A stretch of DNA of 64,000 nt from Pseudooceanicola algae (lineage in GTDB: Bacteria > Pseudomonadota > Alphaproteobacteria > Rhodobacterales > Rhodobacteraceae): the NCBI RefSeq assembly GCF_003590145.2, contig NZ_CP060436.1, forward strand, positions 3,167,001 to 3,231,000, in the 5' to 3' direction. Of this stretch, positions 1 to 9,287 are shown piece by piece. Under the pieces are notes generated by a model, which saw only the letters and a program-made list of their open reading frames with translations, made no database searches and was not told the DNA's origin. The position numbers and the translations under genes are program-made. Position 1 is the stretch's first letter, and every line of letters begins with the position of its first letter.

Positions 1-43
1 CTCCGGGGGAGTCGCGCGCTAGCGCGGCGGGGGCAGTGCCCCC
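1..43 (-). repeat. Dispersed hairpin element, copy 1 (cut by window edge)
   Basis: Read on the minus strand, this has the first two modules of the element found elsewhere in the window: GGGGGC/GCCCCC hairpin (29-43), then a CGCGC-TA-GCGCG hairpin (15-26), then ACTCCCCCGGAG, where the window ends before the tail. It begins about 80 bp past the stop of the hydroxypyruvate isomerase-like gene, in the same orientation. Confidence 0.6.
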
Positions 44-124
44 TTTTCGGGAGTATCACCTGAACTTTATGTCATTTTCCGCGGCACGCGTTCGTTGACA
101 GCCCGCCGTCAGTTGGTTTCGCTG

Positions 125-913
125 TCACGCCTGTTTCTTGAAAGCTCCGTCGTCCCCCTTAAGTCGCGCTAGCCAGCCGAGACCGTCGATAGTCTTGCCT
201 GAGGGCCGGTAGTCCGCCCCGACCCAGCCAGCATAACCGCCTTTTGCCAACTGGCTGAAAAAACCATAGAAATCGATCTCTCCGCCGTCGGGTTCAGCCT
301 GATCGGGGGCCGAGGCGATCTGCACATGGCTGGCCAGATGCCCGTAGCGGTCCCAGGTCCCGGCCACGTCGCCGGTGATCATATGGGCATGGTAGGTATC
401 GAATTGCAGCCCGAGGTTCTTGCGCCCCACGGCCTTGATGACATCGGCAGCAAGGCTGAAATCGTTCATGAAATAGCCCGGCAGATCGGCATCGTTCATC
501 GGTTCGATGGTCAGGCTCTGGCGCGGGGCAAAGTCGCAGGCCCAGGTGAGGTTCTCTATCATCGTCGCGCGCGCCGCCTCGCCAAAGGCGCTGCCAGACA
601 TGACATGGACGTGCTGTGCCTTCAGGGCATTGGCATAGCGCAGGGCGCGGCGAAAATCGTGTTGAAACCGCATCTGCCCGTTGGGGACGGCGGCAAAGCC
701 CGCCATGCCACCGGTGTAATTCGGCGGCGGCGCGGCGATCAGGGTCACTGGCAGACCGGTAAAGCCGAGCGTATTGCGCAGATCGACCGCCGGAGCATCA
801 TAAGGGAAGGGGATTTCGACCGCGTCGAAGCCGGCCTCGGCCGCCGCCGCGATGCGGTCGGGCACCGGGCGGTCGGTGAACAGGGTCATCACATTTGCAG
901 CGAATTTCAGCAT
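125..913 (-). CDS. hyi: Hydroxypyruvate isomerase-like TIM-barrel protein
   Basis: 262 residues, the usual length of hydroxypyruvate isomerases, which interconvert hydroxypyruvate and tartronate semialdehyde in the cytoplasm. The family start (MLKFAAN) and the first catalytic glutamate in IEPMN (E137) are present, as is a GGEIDF motif near 211. The second catalytic glutamate, found as CEYKP in E. coli Hyi, is here ADYRP (D234), a conservative change that could alter activity. A glyoxylate/glycolate role would fit glcDEF about 8 kb away, but the two are not in one operon. It could also be another sugar isomerase of the AP-endonuclease-2 superfamily. Confidence 0.75.
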   Translation of the reverse strand: MLKFAANVMTLFTDRPVPDRIAAAAEAGFDAVEIPFPYDAPAVDLRNTLGFTGLPVTLIAAPPPNYTGGMAGFAAVPNGQMRFQHDFRRALRYANALKAQHVHVMSGSAFGEAARATMIENLTWACDFAPRQSLTIEPMNDADLPGYFMNDFSLAADVIKAVGRKNLGLQFDTYHAHMITGDVAGTWDRYGHLASHVQIASAPDQAEPDGGEIDFYGFFSQLAKGGYAGWVGADYRPSGKTIDGLGWLARLKGDDGAFKKQA

Positions 914-1013
914 TCAGCCCCCCATCCGACCGGTGGTCCGCGCAGTTTGGCCGCCAGGGCGCAGCGGGCGATCCCTGCGCGGGGCCGGGTCGTTGCTCAA
1001 GGATGCGAAGTGG

Positions 1014-1607
1014 TTACTCGTCGGTCAACTCTTTCGCGCGAATTATCGGAAAAAACTCGCGCGAGGAGCTTAACCCGAACCAGTCTTCCCCTTCATGAAG
1101 CCGGGTTTCACCGATCTCGACCAGCCTGTAAAAGCTCTTGCGATCGATCAGCGCCTCCAGCCGGTCGCGGATCAGCACATAGGGTGCTGGTTCGCCCGAT
1201 TCTGGGTCGCGGGTGACGCGGATCGGGTGGGCTGGTCCGGCAGCCGCATGGTCAGCGACATTGGTCTGAAAGGTCAGCACCTGGTCCGGGCCGGGATCAC
1301 GCAGGTCGAAATCGACCGCCAGAAACGGCGCATCATCGACGGTTATGCCCACCTTTTCCGCCGGAGTGACGAGAAAGTAATCGTCGCCGTCCCGGCGCAG
1401 GATGGTGGAAAACAGCCGCACCAGTTCCGGGCGCCCGATGGGCGTACCAAGGTAGAACCACGTGCCATCCCTCGCAATTCTCATGTCGAGGTCGCCGCAG
1501 AAGGGCGGATTCCAGTCGTGGACCGGCGGCAATCCGCGCCCCTTTGCACTTCGGGCCGAGGCGAGGATGCTCTCGGCGGTGACTTTCACGCTTTTTTGTG
1601 AGGTCAT
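1014..1607 (-). CDS. DUF1285 domain protein
   Basis: 197 residues when started at the methionine of MTSQKSVKV; the open frame continues upstream, but that part lies antisense to the MoxR gene and looks like a shadow. The protein matches the DUF1285 family, small cytoplasmic proteins of unknown function, with the typical N-terminal segment PPVHDWNPPFCGDLDMRI. It is divergent from the MoxR operon across about 70 bp; this pairing recurs in Rhodobacterales as far as I know, suggesting a functional link. No catalytic motif is recognisable. Confidence 0.8.
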   Translation of the reverse strand: MTSQKSVKVTAESILASARSAKGRGLPPVHDWNPPFCGDLDMRIARDGTWFYLGTPIGRPELVRLFSTILRRDGDDYFLVTPAEKVGITVDDAPFLAVDFDLRDPGPDQVLTFQTNVADHAAAGPAHPIRVTRDPESGEPAPYVLIRDRLEALIDRKSFYRLVEIGETRLHEGEDWFGLSSSREFFPIIRAKELTDE

Positions 1608-1676
1608 GAATTGGCCGTTAACCTTATGAGCGGTAGGGTTTGTTATTAAGATATAGTTACACGCAGGAGTAATGTC

Positions 1677-2684
1677 ATGGCAGAAGCCGACGATCTCGTG
1701 GCCGCCATCGAAAAGGTCGAGGAAAAACTGGCCGCGGCCAAGGCCTCTATCACCAAGCGATTTGTCGGTCAGGAACAGGTTGTCGATCTGACGCTGTCGG
1801 CGCTTTTGTGCAGTGGCCATGCGCTGCTGATCGGTCTGCCGGGGCTGGGCAAGACGCGGCTGGTGGAAACCCTGTCGACGGTCATGGGGCTGGATGGCAG
1901 TCGGATTCAATTTACGCCGGACCTGATGCCTGCCGATATTCTTGGCTCCGAGGTGCTGGAAACCGCCGCCGATGGCAGCCGCAGCTTTCGATTTCTGCCC
2001 GGTCCGGTGTTCTGTCAACTTCTGATGGCGGATGAGATCAACCGCGCTTCGCCCCGGACGCAATCCGCCCTGCTGCAGGCGATGCAGGAAAAGGTCGTGA
2101 CCGTGGCCGGGGAAAACCGATCCCTGGGCAAGCCATTTTCGGTTCTGGCGACCCAGAATCCCATCGAACAGGAGGGCACCTATCCGCTGCCCGAAGCGCA
2201 GCTTGACCGTTTTCTGGTCAAGATCGACGTAACCTACCCCGACCGGGACACCGAACGCGCCATCCTGCTGTCGACCACCGGCACCGCCGAGGAAGAAGCC
2301 CATGCTGTCTTTACCGCGCAAGAGCTGATCGAGGCGCAGTTACTGCTGCGCCGCATGCCGGTCGGCGACAGCGTGGTCGAGATGATTCTCGACCTGGTGC
2401 GCGCCTGCCGTCCCGAAGATCCTTCAGCGTCGCAGCGGGTCCGGGACACCGTGTCCTGGGGGCCGGGGCCGCGCGCGGCTCAGGGGTTGATGCTGACGGT
2501 GCGCGCGCGCGCCATGCTGCAGGGCCGCCTTGCGCCCTCGCCCGAGGATGTCATTGCCTGCGCCCAGCCGGTCTTGTCGCACCGCATGGGGCTGAACTTT
2601 GCCGCCCGTGCGCGCGGGGACAGCCTTGACGGGCTGATCGCGGATGTCGCCACCCAGGTCTCCGGGGTCGAGGCCGCGGCGTGA
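1677..2684 (+). CDS. moxR: MoxR-family AAA+ ATPase
   Basis: 335 residues. Walker A is GLPGLGKT (53-60), Walker B LLMADE (115-120) followed by INRASPRTQSALLQAMQE, both diagnostic for MoxR ATPases. These act as chaperone-like ATPases that work with vWA-domain partners to mature or insert metal or membrane complexes. A good ribosome site (CAGGAG) precedes the ATG. The stop overlaps the GTG start of the DUF58 gene, so translation is probably coupled. First gene of a four-gene operon; the actual client is unknown. Confidence 0.93.
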   Translation: MAEADDLVAAIEKVEEKLAAAKASITKRFVGQEQVVDLTLSALLCSGHALLIGLPGLGKTRLVETLSTVMGLDGSRIQFTPDLMPADILGSEVLETAADGSRSFRFLPGPVFCQLLMADEINRASPRTQSALLQAMQEKVVTVAGENRSLGKPFSVLATQNPIEQEGTYPLPEAQLDRFLVKIDVTYPDRDTERAILLSTTGTAEEEAHAVFTAQELIEAQLLLRRMPVGDSVVEMILDLVRACRPEDPSASQRVRDTVSWGPGPRAAQGLMLTVRARAMLQGRLAPSPEDVIACAQPVLSHRMGLNFAARARGDSLDGLIADVATQVSGVEAAA

Positions 2685-3556
2685 AAACACCCACCGAACT
2701 CCGCCACCGGGCCGAGGAAGAGGCCGCCCGCCTGCCGCCTCTGCTGGCCCGTGCCGAGCAATTGGCTGGCACCGTCCTGCTGGGCGATCATGGTCGGCGG
2801 CGGGCCGGGTTGGGGGATGATTTCTGGCAATATCGCCCGGTTCAGCCCGGCGATCCCCGGCGTTGGGTGGATTGGCGCCGCTCTGCCCGGTCGGACGACA
2901 AGTTCGTGCGCGAAAGGGAATGGCAGATCGCGCAAAGCGTCATGCTCTGGGTCGATCAATCGGCCTCGATGCAGTTTTCCTCCTCCAAGGCCCTGCCGAT
3001 GAAGGGTGACCGGGCGCGCAACCTCGCCCTGGCCGCCGCGATCCTGCTGATCCGGGGCGGCGAACGCGTCGGGCTGACCGGCACGCTGCTGCCGCCGCGA
3101 CGCGGCCAGAATCAGGTGCTTCGGCTGGCAGAGTTCTTTTCCCGCGACGCGGATCAGGATTACGGTGTGCCCGAACATCGCGCCATGATCCCCAACGCCC
3201 GCGCGCTGTTCCTGTCCGATTTCCTCGGCCCGATCGATCAACTGACCCTGGCCATGACCAAGGCCGCCGACCGTGGCATCCGGGGTGTTCTGCTCCAGGT
3301 CCTCGACCCCGTTGAAGAGGCTTTTCCTTTTTCGGGGCGCACCATTTTCGAAAGCGTTGGGGGCACTGTCGCCCATGAAACGCTGAAGGCCAACGACCTG
3401 CGGGACCGCTACCTTGACCGGTTGGCCGCCCGGAAGGAAGAACTGAGCGCGCTGTGCCGTGTCACCGGCTGGCAGGTCAGCACGCATCACACCGAAGCCT
3501 CGGCGCAATCGGCGTTGCTGTGGATCTGGCAGGCGCTCGACAGGGGGACGAACTGA
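2681..3556 (+). CDS. DUF58 protein with vWA-like domain
   Basis: 291 residues, GTG start overlapping the moxR stop by 4 bases. The DUF58 signature YRPVQPGDPRRWVDWRRSAR lies at 51-70, and a vWA metal site VDQSASM (91-97) keeps the DxSxS pattern. DUF58 proteins are the usual partner of MoxR ATPases, presumed adaptor or scaffold. No membrane segment is visible, so it is likely cytoplasmic and docked on the two membrane proteins encoded next. Its stop overlaps the next start by one base. Confidence 0.9.
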   Translation: MKTPTELRHRAEEEAARLPPLLARAEQLAGTVLLGDHGRRRAGLGDDFWQYRPVQPGDPRRWVDWRRSARSDDKFVREREWQIAQSVMLWVDQSASMQFSSSKALPMKGDRARNLALAAAILLIRGGERVGLTGTLLPPRRGQNQVLRLAEFFSRDADQDYGVPEHRAMIPNARALFLSDFLGPIDQLTLAMTKAADRGIRGVLLQVLDPVEEAFPFSGRTIFESVGGTVAHETLKANDLRDRYLDRLAARKEELSALCRVTGWQVSTHHTEASAQSALLWIWQALDRGTN

Positions 3557-6339
3557 TGCTGATCGGCGGGCTTGGTTTCATCGCTCCCTGGCTGCTGGTC
3601 GCCCTCGCGGCGCTGCCGGTGCTCTGGCTGTTGCTGCGCGCCGTGCCGCCCGCGCCGGTGCGGCGGCGGTTCCCCGGTGTGGCGCTTCTGCTGGGTCTGC
3701 GAGACGAGGAAAGCGTTTCCGACCGCACGCCCTGGTGGCTTCTGGCCCTGCGTATGCTGGCGGCGGCAGCGGTGATCATCGGCCTTGCCGGGCCGGTGCT
3801 GAACCCCGATCCCGCGCGGCGTGCCACATCGGACCCGCTGCTGATCCTGCTTGACGGCAGCTGGGCCTCGGCCCCCGAATGGCCCCGCAAGGAAGATGCG
3901 GTCGAGACCCTTCTGGGCGAGGCTGCGCGACAGGGGCGCACCGCCGCCGTTGTGCGCCTGACGACGCCCGAAGCCCCGGTTTTCCAGACGCCTGAGACAT
4001 GGATCACAAGGCTGCCCGGTCTTGGCCCCGAACCCTGGCAGCCGCCAGCGGTGGATGACGCCGCGATGGTCCGCTTCCTTGATGCGGTGAACGAGATCGA
4101 CGGCGGGCTTGAAACCGTCTGGGTCTCGGACGGGCTGGCCCGGCCATCGCGCAACGCGGTGCTGGCGGCGGTGGCAGACAAGGGCCAGGTGCGGGTGCTG
4201 GAGACGGGTCGCGACGTGATCGCCCTGCGCCCTGCCAGTTTCGAAGACGGCGCCGTGCAATTGACGGCGGTGCGCGCCAGCCACGATCTGGACCGTCCGC
4301 ACGTCGTCTCGGTTCAGGCCCATGGCCGCGATCCCGCCGGTGCCATGCGGTTGCTTGAGACGACGGAGATCAGTTTTGCCGAAGGGGCCGCGACGGCGTC
4401 GCAATCCCTGATCCTGCCGGCAGAACTGCGCGCTCGGCTGACCCATTTCACCATCGCGGCAGAGCGGTCTGCCGGGGCGGTCGCGCTGACCGATGACGGG
4501 CTGCGCCGCCGCGAAGTGGCGCTGATCGCGGGCCGCGAAGACCGCGAAGGGCTGGAACTGCTGTCGCCGCTGCACTACCTGCAGCGGGCGCTGGAAACCA
4601 ATGCCGACCTCCTGCATGGCGCTTTGACTGATGTGCTGCCGGCCAATCCGGATGTGGTCGTTCTGGCCGATGTAGCCACCTTGTCGGATGGCGAAGCGGC
4701 TCAGCTTCAGGATTGGGTGGAAGGCGGCGGCATGTTGCTGCGCTTTGCCGGGCCGCGCCTTGCCGCCAGTGACCTCAGCCGTGATTCGGAAGATGCGCTG
4801 ATGCCCGTCCGCTTGCGTGCAGGCGGACGCAATGTCGGCGGCGCGATGAGCTGGGGCGAACCCAAGACCCTTGCGCCCTTCGATGCCGAAAGCCCCTTTC
4901 ACGGGCTCGAATTGTCGCCCGATGTGACGATATCCTCGCAGGTCATGGCGCAGCCCGACCCCACCCTGTCGCAACGTGTCATCGCCCGGCTGTCCGACGG
5001 CACGCCGCTGGTGACGCGCAAGCATCTTGGCGACGGCCAGGTCGTGCTGTTCCACGTCACCGCCAATGCGGAATGGTCGACCCTGCCGCTGTCGGGGCTG
5101 TTCGTGCAGATGCTGGAACGGCTCTCGGTCAGTTCGGTGACCTCCAACCCCGACCCGGTCGAGCTGGAAGGCACGACATGGCAACCGCAACGGGTGATCG
5201 ACGCCTATGGGACGATCTCCAACGCGGGCACCTTGCCCGGCGTGGACGGGGAACAGATGCTGTCCGCACCCATCGGACCCGCGCTTTTGCCGGGCCTTTA
5301 TCAAAGCGAGGACCGGGCCATCGCCCGCAATGTTCTGGCGTCCGACGACAGCCTGGTGCCCAGCACCTGGCCCGGAGATGTGATCGTCGAAGGCATCACC
5401 GACCCGGCTGAGCAACCGCTTGGCGGGGCCCTTCTGGCATTGGCGCTTCTATTCCTGTTGGCGGATATAGTGGCCTCCCTTGCCCTGTCGGGCCGCTTGC
5501 GGGGGGCGCGACCCACGGTGGCCGCGCTGGCCCTTCTGGCGGCCGCTTCCGGGCTGCCGGGGCAGGGGCGTGCGCAGGACAGTGATGCCTTCGCGATCGA
5601 GGCCACGTCAGAGGTCGTTCTGGCCCATGTGCTGACCGGAAATGACCAGATCGACGGGTTGGCACAGGCCGGGTTGCAGGGGCTGTCAAATGTGCTCAGC
5701 TTCCGCACTTCGGTGGAGCCGGCGGTACCCATGGCGGTGGATCTTGAGACGGACGAACTTTCGCTGTTTCCCTTCCTGTACTGGCCGATTTCGGCGGATC
5801 AGCCGATCCCGTCGGACGCGGCCTATGCAAAGCTGAACCGCTACCTGCGTACCGGTGGGATGATCCTGTTCGACACGCGGGATGCCGATATCGCCGGATT
5901 CGGCGCGGCCAGTCCCGAAGGGCGCCGCTTGCAGGCCATTGCCCGGCCGCTGGATATTCCCCCGCTTGAGCCGATCCCCGAAGATCACGTGATCACCCGC
6001 ACCTTCTACCTGCTGCAGGACTTTCCGGGGCGTTTCGCGCGCGGTGACATCTGGGTCGAAGCGGCTCCTGCGGATGCCGAACTGATCGAGGGCATGCCGT
6101 TCCGCAACCTGAACGACGGCGTCACGCCGGTGGTGGTCGGGGGCAATGACTGGGCCTCGGCCTGGGCGGTGGATGGCAATGGCAATGCGCTGGTCGTCGT
6201 GGGCTCGGGGCTGGCCGGGGAACGCCAGCGCGAGATCGCCTATCGGTTCGGCGTCAATCTGGTCATGCATGTGCTGACCGGCAACTACAAATCCGACCAG
6301 GTCCATGTGCCTGCGCTTCTCGACCGATTGGGCCAGTAA
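3556..6339 (+). CDS. DUF4159 membrane protein with N-terminal BatA-like domain
   Basis: 927 residues from the ATG that overlaps the DUF58 stop; the open frame extends further 5' inside DUF58 but is not likely used. Two membrane helices at about 8-30 and 58-80 form a BatA/aerotolerance-type N-terminus. Next comes a degenerate vWA-like segment (LLILLDGSWAS, lacking DxSxS), a third helix around 625-650, then an exported C-terminal DUF4159 domain (FPFLYWPIS ... LRTGGMILFDTRDAD). Likely the membrane component of the MoxR/DUF58 system, with the C-terminal domain in the periplasm. Function unknown. Confidence 0.85.
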   Translation: MLIGGLGFIAPWLLVALAALPVLWLLLRAVPPAPVRRRFPGVALLLGLRDEESVSDRTPWWLLALRMLAAAAVIIGLAGPVLNPDPARRATSDPLLILLDGSWASAPEWPRKEDAVETLLGEAARQGRTAAVVRLTTPEAPVFQTPETWITRLPGLGPEPWQPPAVDDAAMVRFLDAVNEIDGGLETVWVSDGLARPSRNAVLAAVADKGQVRVLETGRDVIALRPASFEDGAVQLTAVRASHDLDRPHVVSVQAHGRDPAGAMRLLETTEISFAEGAATASQSLILPAELRARLTHFTIAAERSAGAVALTDDGLRRREVALIAGREDREGLELLSPLHYLQRALETNADLLHGALTDVLPANPDVVVLADVATLSDGEAAQLQDWVEGGGMLLRFAGPRLAASDLSRDSEDALMPVRLRAGGRNVGGAMSWGEPKTLAPFDAESPFHGLELSPDVTISSQVMAQPDPTLSQRVIARLSDGTPLVTRKHLGDGQVVLFHVTANAEWSTLPLSGLFVQMLERLSVSSVTSNPDPVELEGTTWQPQRVIDAYGTISNAGTLPGVDGEQMLSAPIGPALLPGLYQSEDRAIARNVLASDDSLVPSTWPGDVIVEGITDPAEQPLGGALLALALLFLLADIVASLALSGRLRGARPTVAALALLAAASGLPGQGRAQDSDAFAIEATSEVVLAHVLTGNDQIDGLAQAGLQGLSNVLSFRTSVEPAVPMAVDLETDELSLFPFLYWPISADQPIPSDAAYAKLNRYLRTGGMILFDTRDADIAGFGAASPEGRRLQAIARPLDIPPLEPIPEDHVITRTFYLLQDFPGRFARGDIWVEAAPADAELIEGMPFRNLNDGVTPVVVGGNDWASAWAVDGNGNALVVVGSGLAGERQREIAYRFGVNLVMHVLTGNYKSDQVHVPALLDRLGQ

Positions 6340-8390
6340 TGACAGGACAGATCATCTTTGACCCGCTGGTGCCCTGGGTGCTGCTTGCCGTTCTGGCTGC
6401 GCTCACCCTTGGCGGGGTGGGGCTGGCAGTCTGGCGCGGCCTTGCGGGCTGGGCCTGGCGCGGGTTGGCGGGGCTGGTGATCCTGGCGGCGCTGACCGGG
6501 CCGGCGCTGCGTCAGGAAGACCGCGCGCCCCTGACGGATATCGTGCTGATGGTCGAGGACCGCTCGGCCTCGCAGCGCCTGTCGGACCGCGCCGCCCAGA
6601 CCGCCAGCGCGGCCCAGACCCTGGCGACTCGAATCGAGGCGCGCCCCAACACCGAATTGCGCCGCATCACCGTCGGTGACGGCACCGAAGACAGCGGCAC
6701 CCTGCTGATGACCGCCCTTGCCGAGGCGTTGGCCGAAGAACCGCGGGGGCGGATTTCCGGCGTCATTCTGTTGTCGGACGGGCGTCTGCACGACCTCGAT
6801 CAGCTGCCGGGCGTGCCGGCCCCTATGCACCTGCTCCTGACCGGTCAGCCCACGGATTGGGATCGCCGGCTGATCGTCAGCAATGCCCCGGCCTTCGGGA
6901 TTATTGACGAAGAGGTCATGCTGAGCCTTCAGATCGAGGACAGCGGCGCCGTGCCTGCCGAGGTCGCGGGCGAAGCAGAGCTGACCATGTCCGTTGATGG
7001 CGGCGACCCGATTTCCGTCCGCGTCCGCCCCGGTGTGACCTTCCAGGTACCCGTGACCCTGACCCATGGCGGGCGCAACGTGATCCAGTTTTCGACCCCG
7101 GAAAGTGCAGGCGAGCTGACCGAGCGCAATAATTCGGCCATCGTGCAGATGAATGGTGTGCGCGACCGGCTGCGGGTGCTGCTGGTCTCGGGCGAACCGC
7201 ATCCCGGTGGGCGGACCTGGCGCAACCTGCTGAAATCGGATTCCTCGGTCGACCTGGTGCATTTCACCATCCTGCGCCCCCCCTCTAAACAGGATGGCGT
7301 GCCGGTATCGGAATTGTCGCTGATCGCCTTTCCGACGCGGGAATTGTTTCTCGAGAAGATCGAGGATTTCGACCTGATCATCTTTGATCGGTACAAGCGG
7401 CGGGGCATCCTGCCGACGCTCTATATCGACAACGTGCGCCAATATGTCGAAGACGGCGGGGCCGTGCTGATCGCGGCGGGACCTGATTTCGCCTCTGCCG
7501 ATAGTCTCTATCGCTCGCCCCTGGCCGAGGTTTTGCCCGCCCGTCCCACGGCCCGTGTCTTTGAGGAAGGTTACACACCCAAGGTCACGGACCTTGGTCA
7601 GCGTCACCCTGTGACCGCTGGTCTGGAGGCCGAATGGGGCGGAGAGTGGGGCCGCTGGCTGCGCCAGATCGAGGTCACTCCAGAGCGTGGTCAGGTGGTC
7701 ATGTCCGGGGTCGACGACAGCCCGCTGCTCGTGCTCGATCGGGTCGGGGAAGGCCGCGTGGCGCTGATGGCGTCTGACCACGCCTGGCTTTGGAACCGCG
7801 GGTTCGAAGGCGGTGGTCCGCAGCTGGAATTGCTGCGGCGGCTGGCGCATTGGATGATGAAGGAACCGGAACTGGAAGAAGAGGCCCTGACCGCCGAGGC
7901 AATGGGGCAGCGCATGGTGATCACCCGGCGCAGCCTGACCGACGACGTGGCTGGCGTGACCGTCACGGCGCCGGACGGTAGCGAAACCGAATTGCCCCTG
8001 GTCGAGACGTCACCGGGGCGGTTCGAGACGAGCTACGAGGGCCCTGAGATCGGCCTCTATCGGCTGGCCTCCGGGGATCTGAGCAGTGTAATCGGCCTCG
8101 GTCCGGCGGCGCCGCGCGAATTCGAGGAAACGATTGCGGATGGCGTCGCGCTGGAACCGGCCGTTGCGGCGACGCGCGGTGGGGTGGTGACCCTGTCGGA
8201 TGGGCTTCCCGGATTGCGGGATGTGCGCCCTGGCCGGCCTGCCGCGGGGCGGGGTTGGATCGGGTTCACGCCGCGTGATGCCTATGAGACCCGCAACGTG
8301 ACCCAGGTGCCGATGTTGCCGCCCTGGCTGGTATTGGTGCTGGCCTCCGGGTTGATCCTGGTGGGGTGGTTGCGGGAAGGTCGCCGCTAG
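6339..8390 (+). CDS. Membrane protein with vWA-like and glutamine-amidotransferase-like regions
   Basis: 683 residues; start overlaps the previous stop by one base. Two N-terminal helices (about 11-30 and 40-57), a vWA-like region starting DIVLMVEDRSASQR in which the metal motif is imperfect, then a segment resembling the class I glutamine amidotransferase fold (YVEDGGAVLIAAGPDF), and a C-terminal helix (PPWLVLVLASGLILVGWL). Together with the DUF4159 protein it resembles the large BatA/B-type partners of MoxR. Last gene of the operon; a hairpin repeat starts about 14 bp after the stop and may terminate it. Confidence 0.78.
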   Translation: MTGQIIFDPLVPWVLLAVLAALTLGGVGLAVWRGLAGWAWRGLAGLVILAALTGPALRQEDRAPLTDIVLMVEDRSASQRLSDRAAQTASAAQTLATRIEARPNTELRRITVGDGTEDSGTLLMTALAEALAEEPRGRISGVILLSDGRLHDLDQLPGVPAPMHLLLTGQPTDWDRRLIVSNAPAFGIIDEEVMLSLQIEDSGAVPAEVAGEAELTMSVDGGDPISVRVRPGVTFQVPVTLTHGGRNVIQFSTPESAGELTERNNSAIVQMNGVRDRLRVLLVSGEPHPGGRTWRNLLKSDSSVDLVHFTILRPPSKQDGVPVSELSLIAFPTRELFLEKIEDFDLIIFDRYKRRGILPTLYIDNVRQYVEDGGAVLIAAGPDFASADSLYRSPLAEVLPARPTARVFEEGYTPKVTDLGQRHPVTAGLEAEWGGEWGRWLRQIEVTPERGQVVMSGVDDSPLLVLDRVGEGRVALMASDHAWLWNRGFEGGGPQLELLRRLAHWMMKEPELEEEALTAEAMGQRMVITRRSLTDDVAGVTVTAPDGSETELPLVETSPGRFETSYEGPEIGLYRLASGDLSSVIGLGPAAPREFEETIADGVALEPAVAATRGGVVTLSDGLPGLRDVRPGRPAAGRGWIGFTPRDAYETRNVTQVPMLPPWLVLVLASGLILVGWLREGRR

Positions 8391-8403
8391 GGTCGGGAGC
8401 CTG

Positions 8404-8482
8404 CGGGGGCTCTGCCCCAACGCCCGGTGACCGCTCGATGCGGTCTCCGCGCGTTCCCCCGGGATATTTGGAACAGGGAAAC
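8404..8482 (+). repeat. Dispersed hairpin element, copy 2
   Basis: Full copy: GGGG-CTCT-GCCCC type hairpin, second hairpin GACCG/CGGTC, CCCCCGG, then the tail GATATTTGGAACAGGGAAAC. It follows the stop of the last MoxR-operon gene and lies between convergent genes, so it may be a terminator. Confidence 0.8.
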
Positions 8483-8505
8483 GGGCGGGGATGCCGAATG
8501 TGGTG

Positions 8506-9222
8506 TCAGTCGTCCTCCGTCTGGAGCAGGGTTTCGCGGGATTGCGAGGCGAATTCGCGGCGCCAGAGCAGGGCGCAGGTGGCCAGGGTCGCGGCCAGCA
8601 GGCCGTAGGGGCCTAGAAACCAGCCGGTTGCGGCCAGCGCGAAATAGATCGAGCGCAGGCCCCTGTTGAAGCTGCGGGCAGCGAAGATGTTGATTTCGGC
8701 GGCCTTGAGAGCACGCGGAATGGCCTTCGGGTCGTCGGTGCGGTTGGGGATCGCGCCCATCAGCACGGCGCAATAGCCGAACAGCCGGTTTGACCAGACG
8801 AATTTCAGGAAGGCGTTCACGAGGAAGAAGCCGATCAGGCACAGCTTTACCTCCCAGAAGACGACGGGGGCACGGGCGGAGGTCAGTTCCGCCACGCCGA
8901 GGTCGGTGGCGACGCCGCGCAGTTCCTCGGAGTTGCCCAGAAGGGCGGCGACACCGCCGATGGCAATCATGGTCGAGGAGGCAAAGAAGGAGGTCGCCGC
9001 GCGAAGGGTTCCGAGGATCTGCGCGTCGAAGATCCGGGTGCCGCGTTCGGCCATCTTGCGCAGCCATTCGCGCCGGTATTCCGCCATCAGCATCGAGACC
9101 GAGGGCCGGTTGGCGGCTGGATGTTCGATCCGCCAGCCAATCGCCAGCCAGGCCAGCAGCAGGGTCCCCACGGCCAGGGCATCAGGGATCGTGTAGAGGG
9201 CGAGAAAATCCAGCGCGGTCAT
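8506..9222 (-). CDS. DUF599 family membrane protein
   Basis: 238 residues. DUF599 family by the pattern YRREWLRKMAERGTRIFDAQILGTLRAATSFFASSTM followed in register by a membrane helix. About four hydrophobic segments: residues 5-28, 70-95, 125-150 and 185-220. Function of the family is unknown; the location is the inner membrane. It is divergent from glcDEF, with an AT-rich palindrome in the 117 bp between them, and convergent with the MoxR operon. Confidence 0.85.
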   Translation of the reverse strand: MTALDFLALYTIPDALAVGTLLLAWLAIGWRIEHPAANRPSVSMLMAEYRREWLRKMAERGTRIFDAQILGTLRAATSFFASSTMIAIGGVAALLGNSEELRGVATDLGVAELTSARAPVVFWEVKLCLIGFFLVNAFLKFVWSNRLFGYCAVLMGAIPNRTDDPKAIPRALKAAEINIFAARSFNRGLRSIYFALAATGWFLGPYGLLAATLATCALLWRREFASQSRETLLQTEDD

Positions 9223-9258
9223 GACCTTCGTGTTACCCTTCCAAAGGGCCGCTTGCCT

Positions 9259-9287
9259 ATCGGAATTATTGGAAATAATTTTCCGAT
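9259..9287. promoter_or_regulatory. AT-rich operator-like palindrome before glcDEF
   Basis: Inner arms AATTATT (9264-9270) and AATAATT (9274-9280) are perfect inverted repeats around GGA, flanked by ATCGG and CCGAT, also complementary with a 2-base offset. It lies 53 bp before the glcD start and 36 bp before the DUF599 start. No regulator gene is adjacent. Confidence 0.55.

Noticed and set aside
3487-5415. 642-codon minus-strand frame
   Set aside because: Shadow of the DUF4159 gene; glutamine/arginine/histidine-rich, no motif.
8366-8608. Short ORFs encoding PGYLEQGN-like peptides at several loci
   Set aside because: The recurring peptide is only the dispersed repeat tail read in frame; at other copies the frame differs or is broken.
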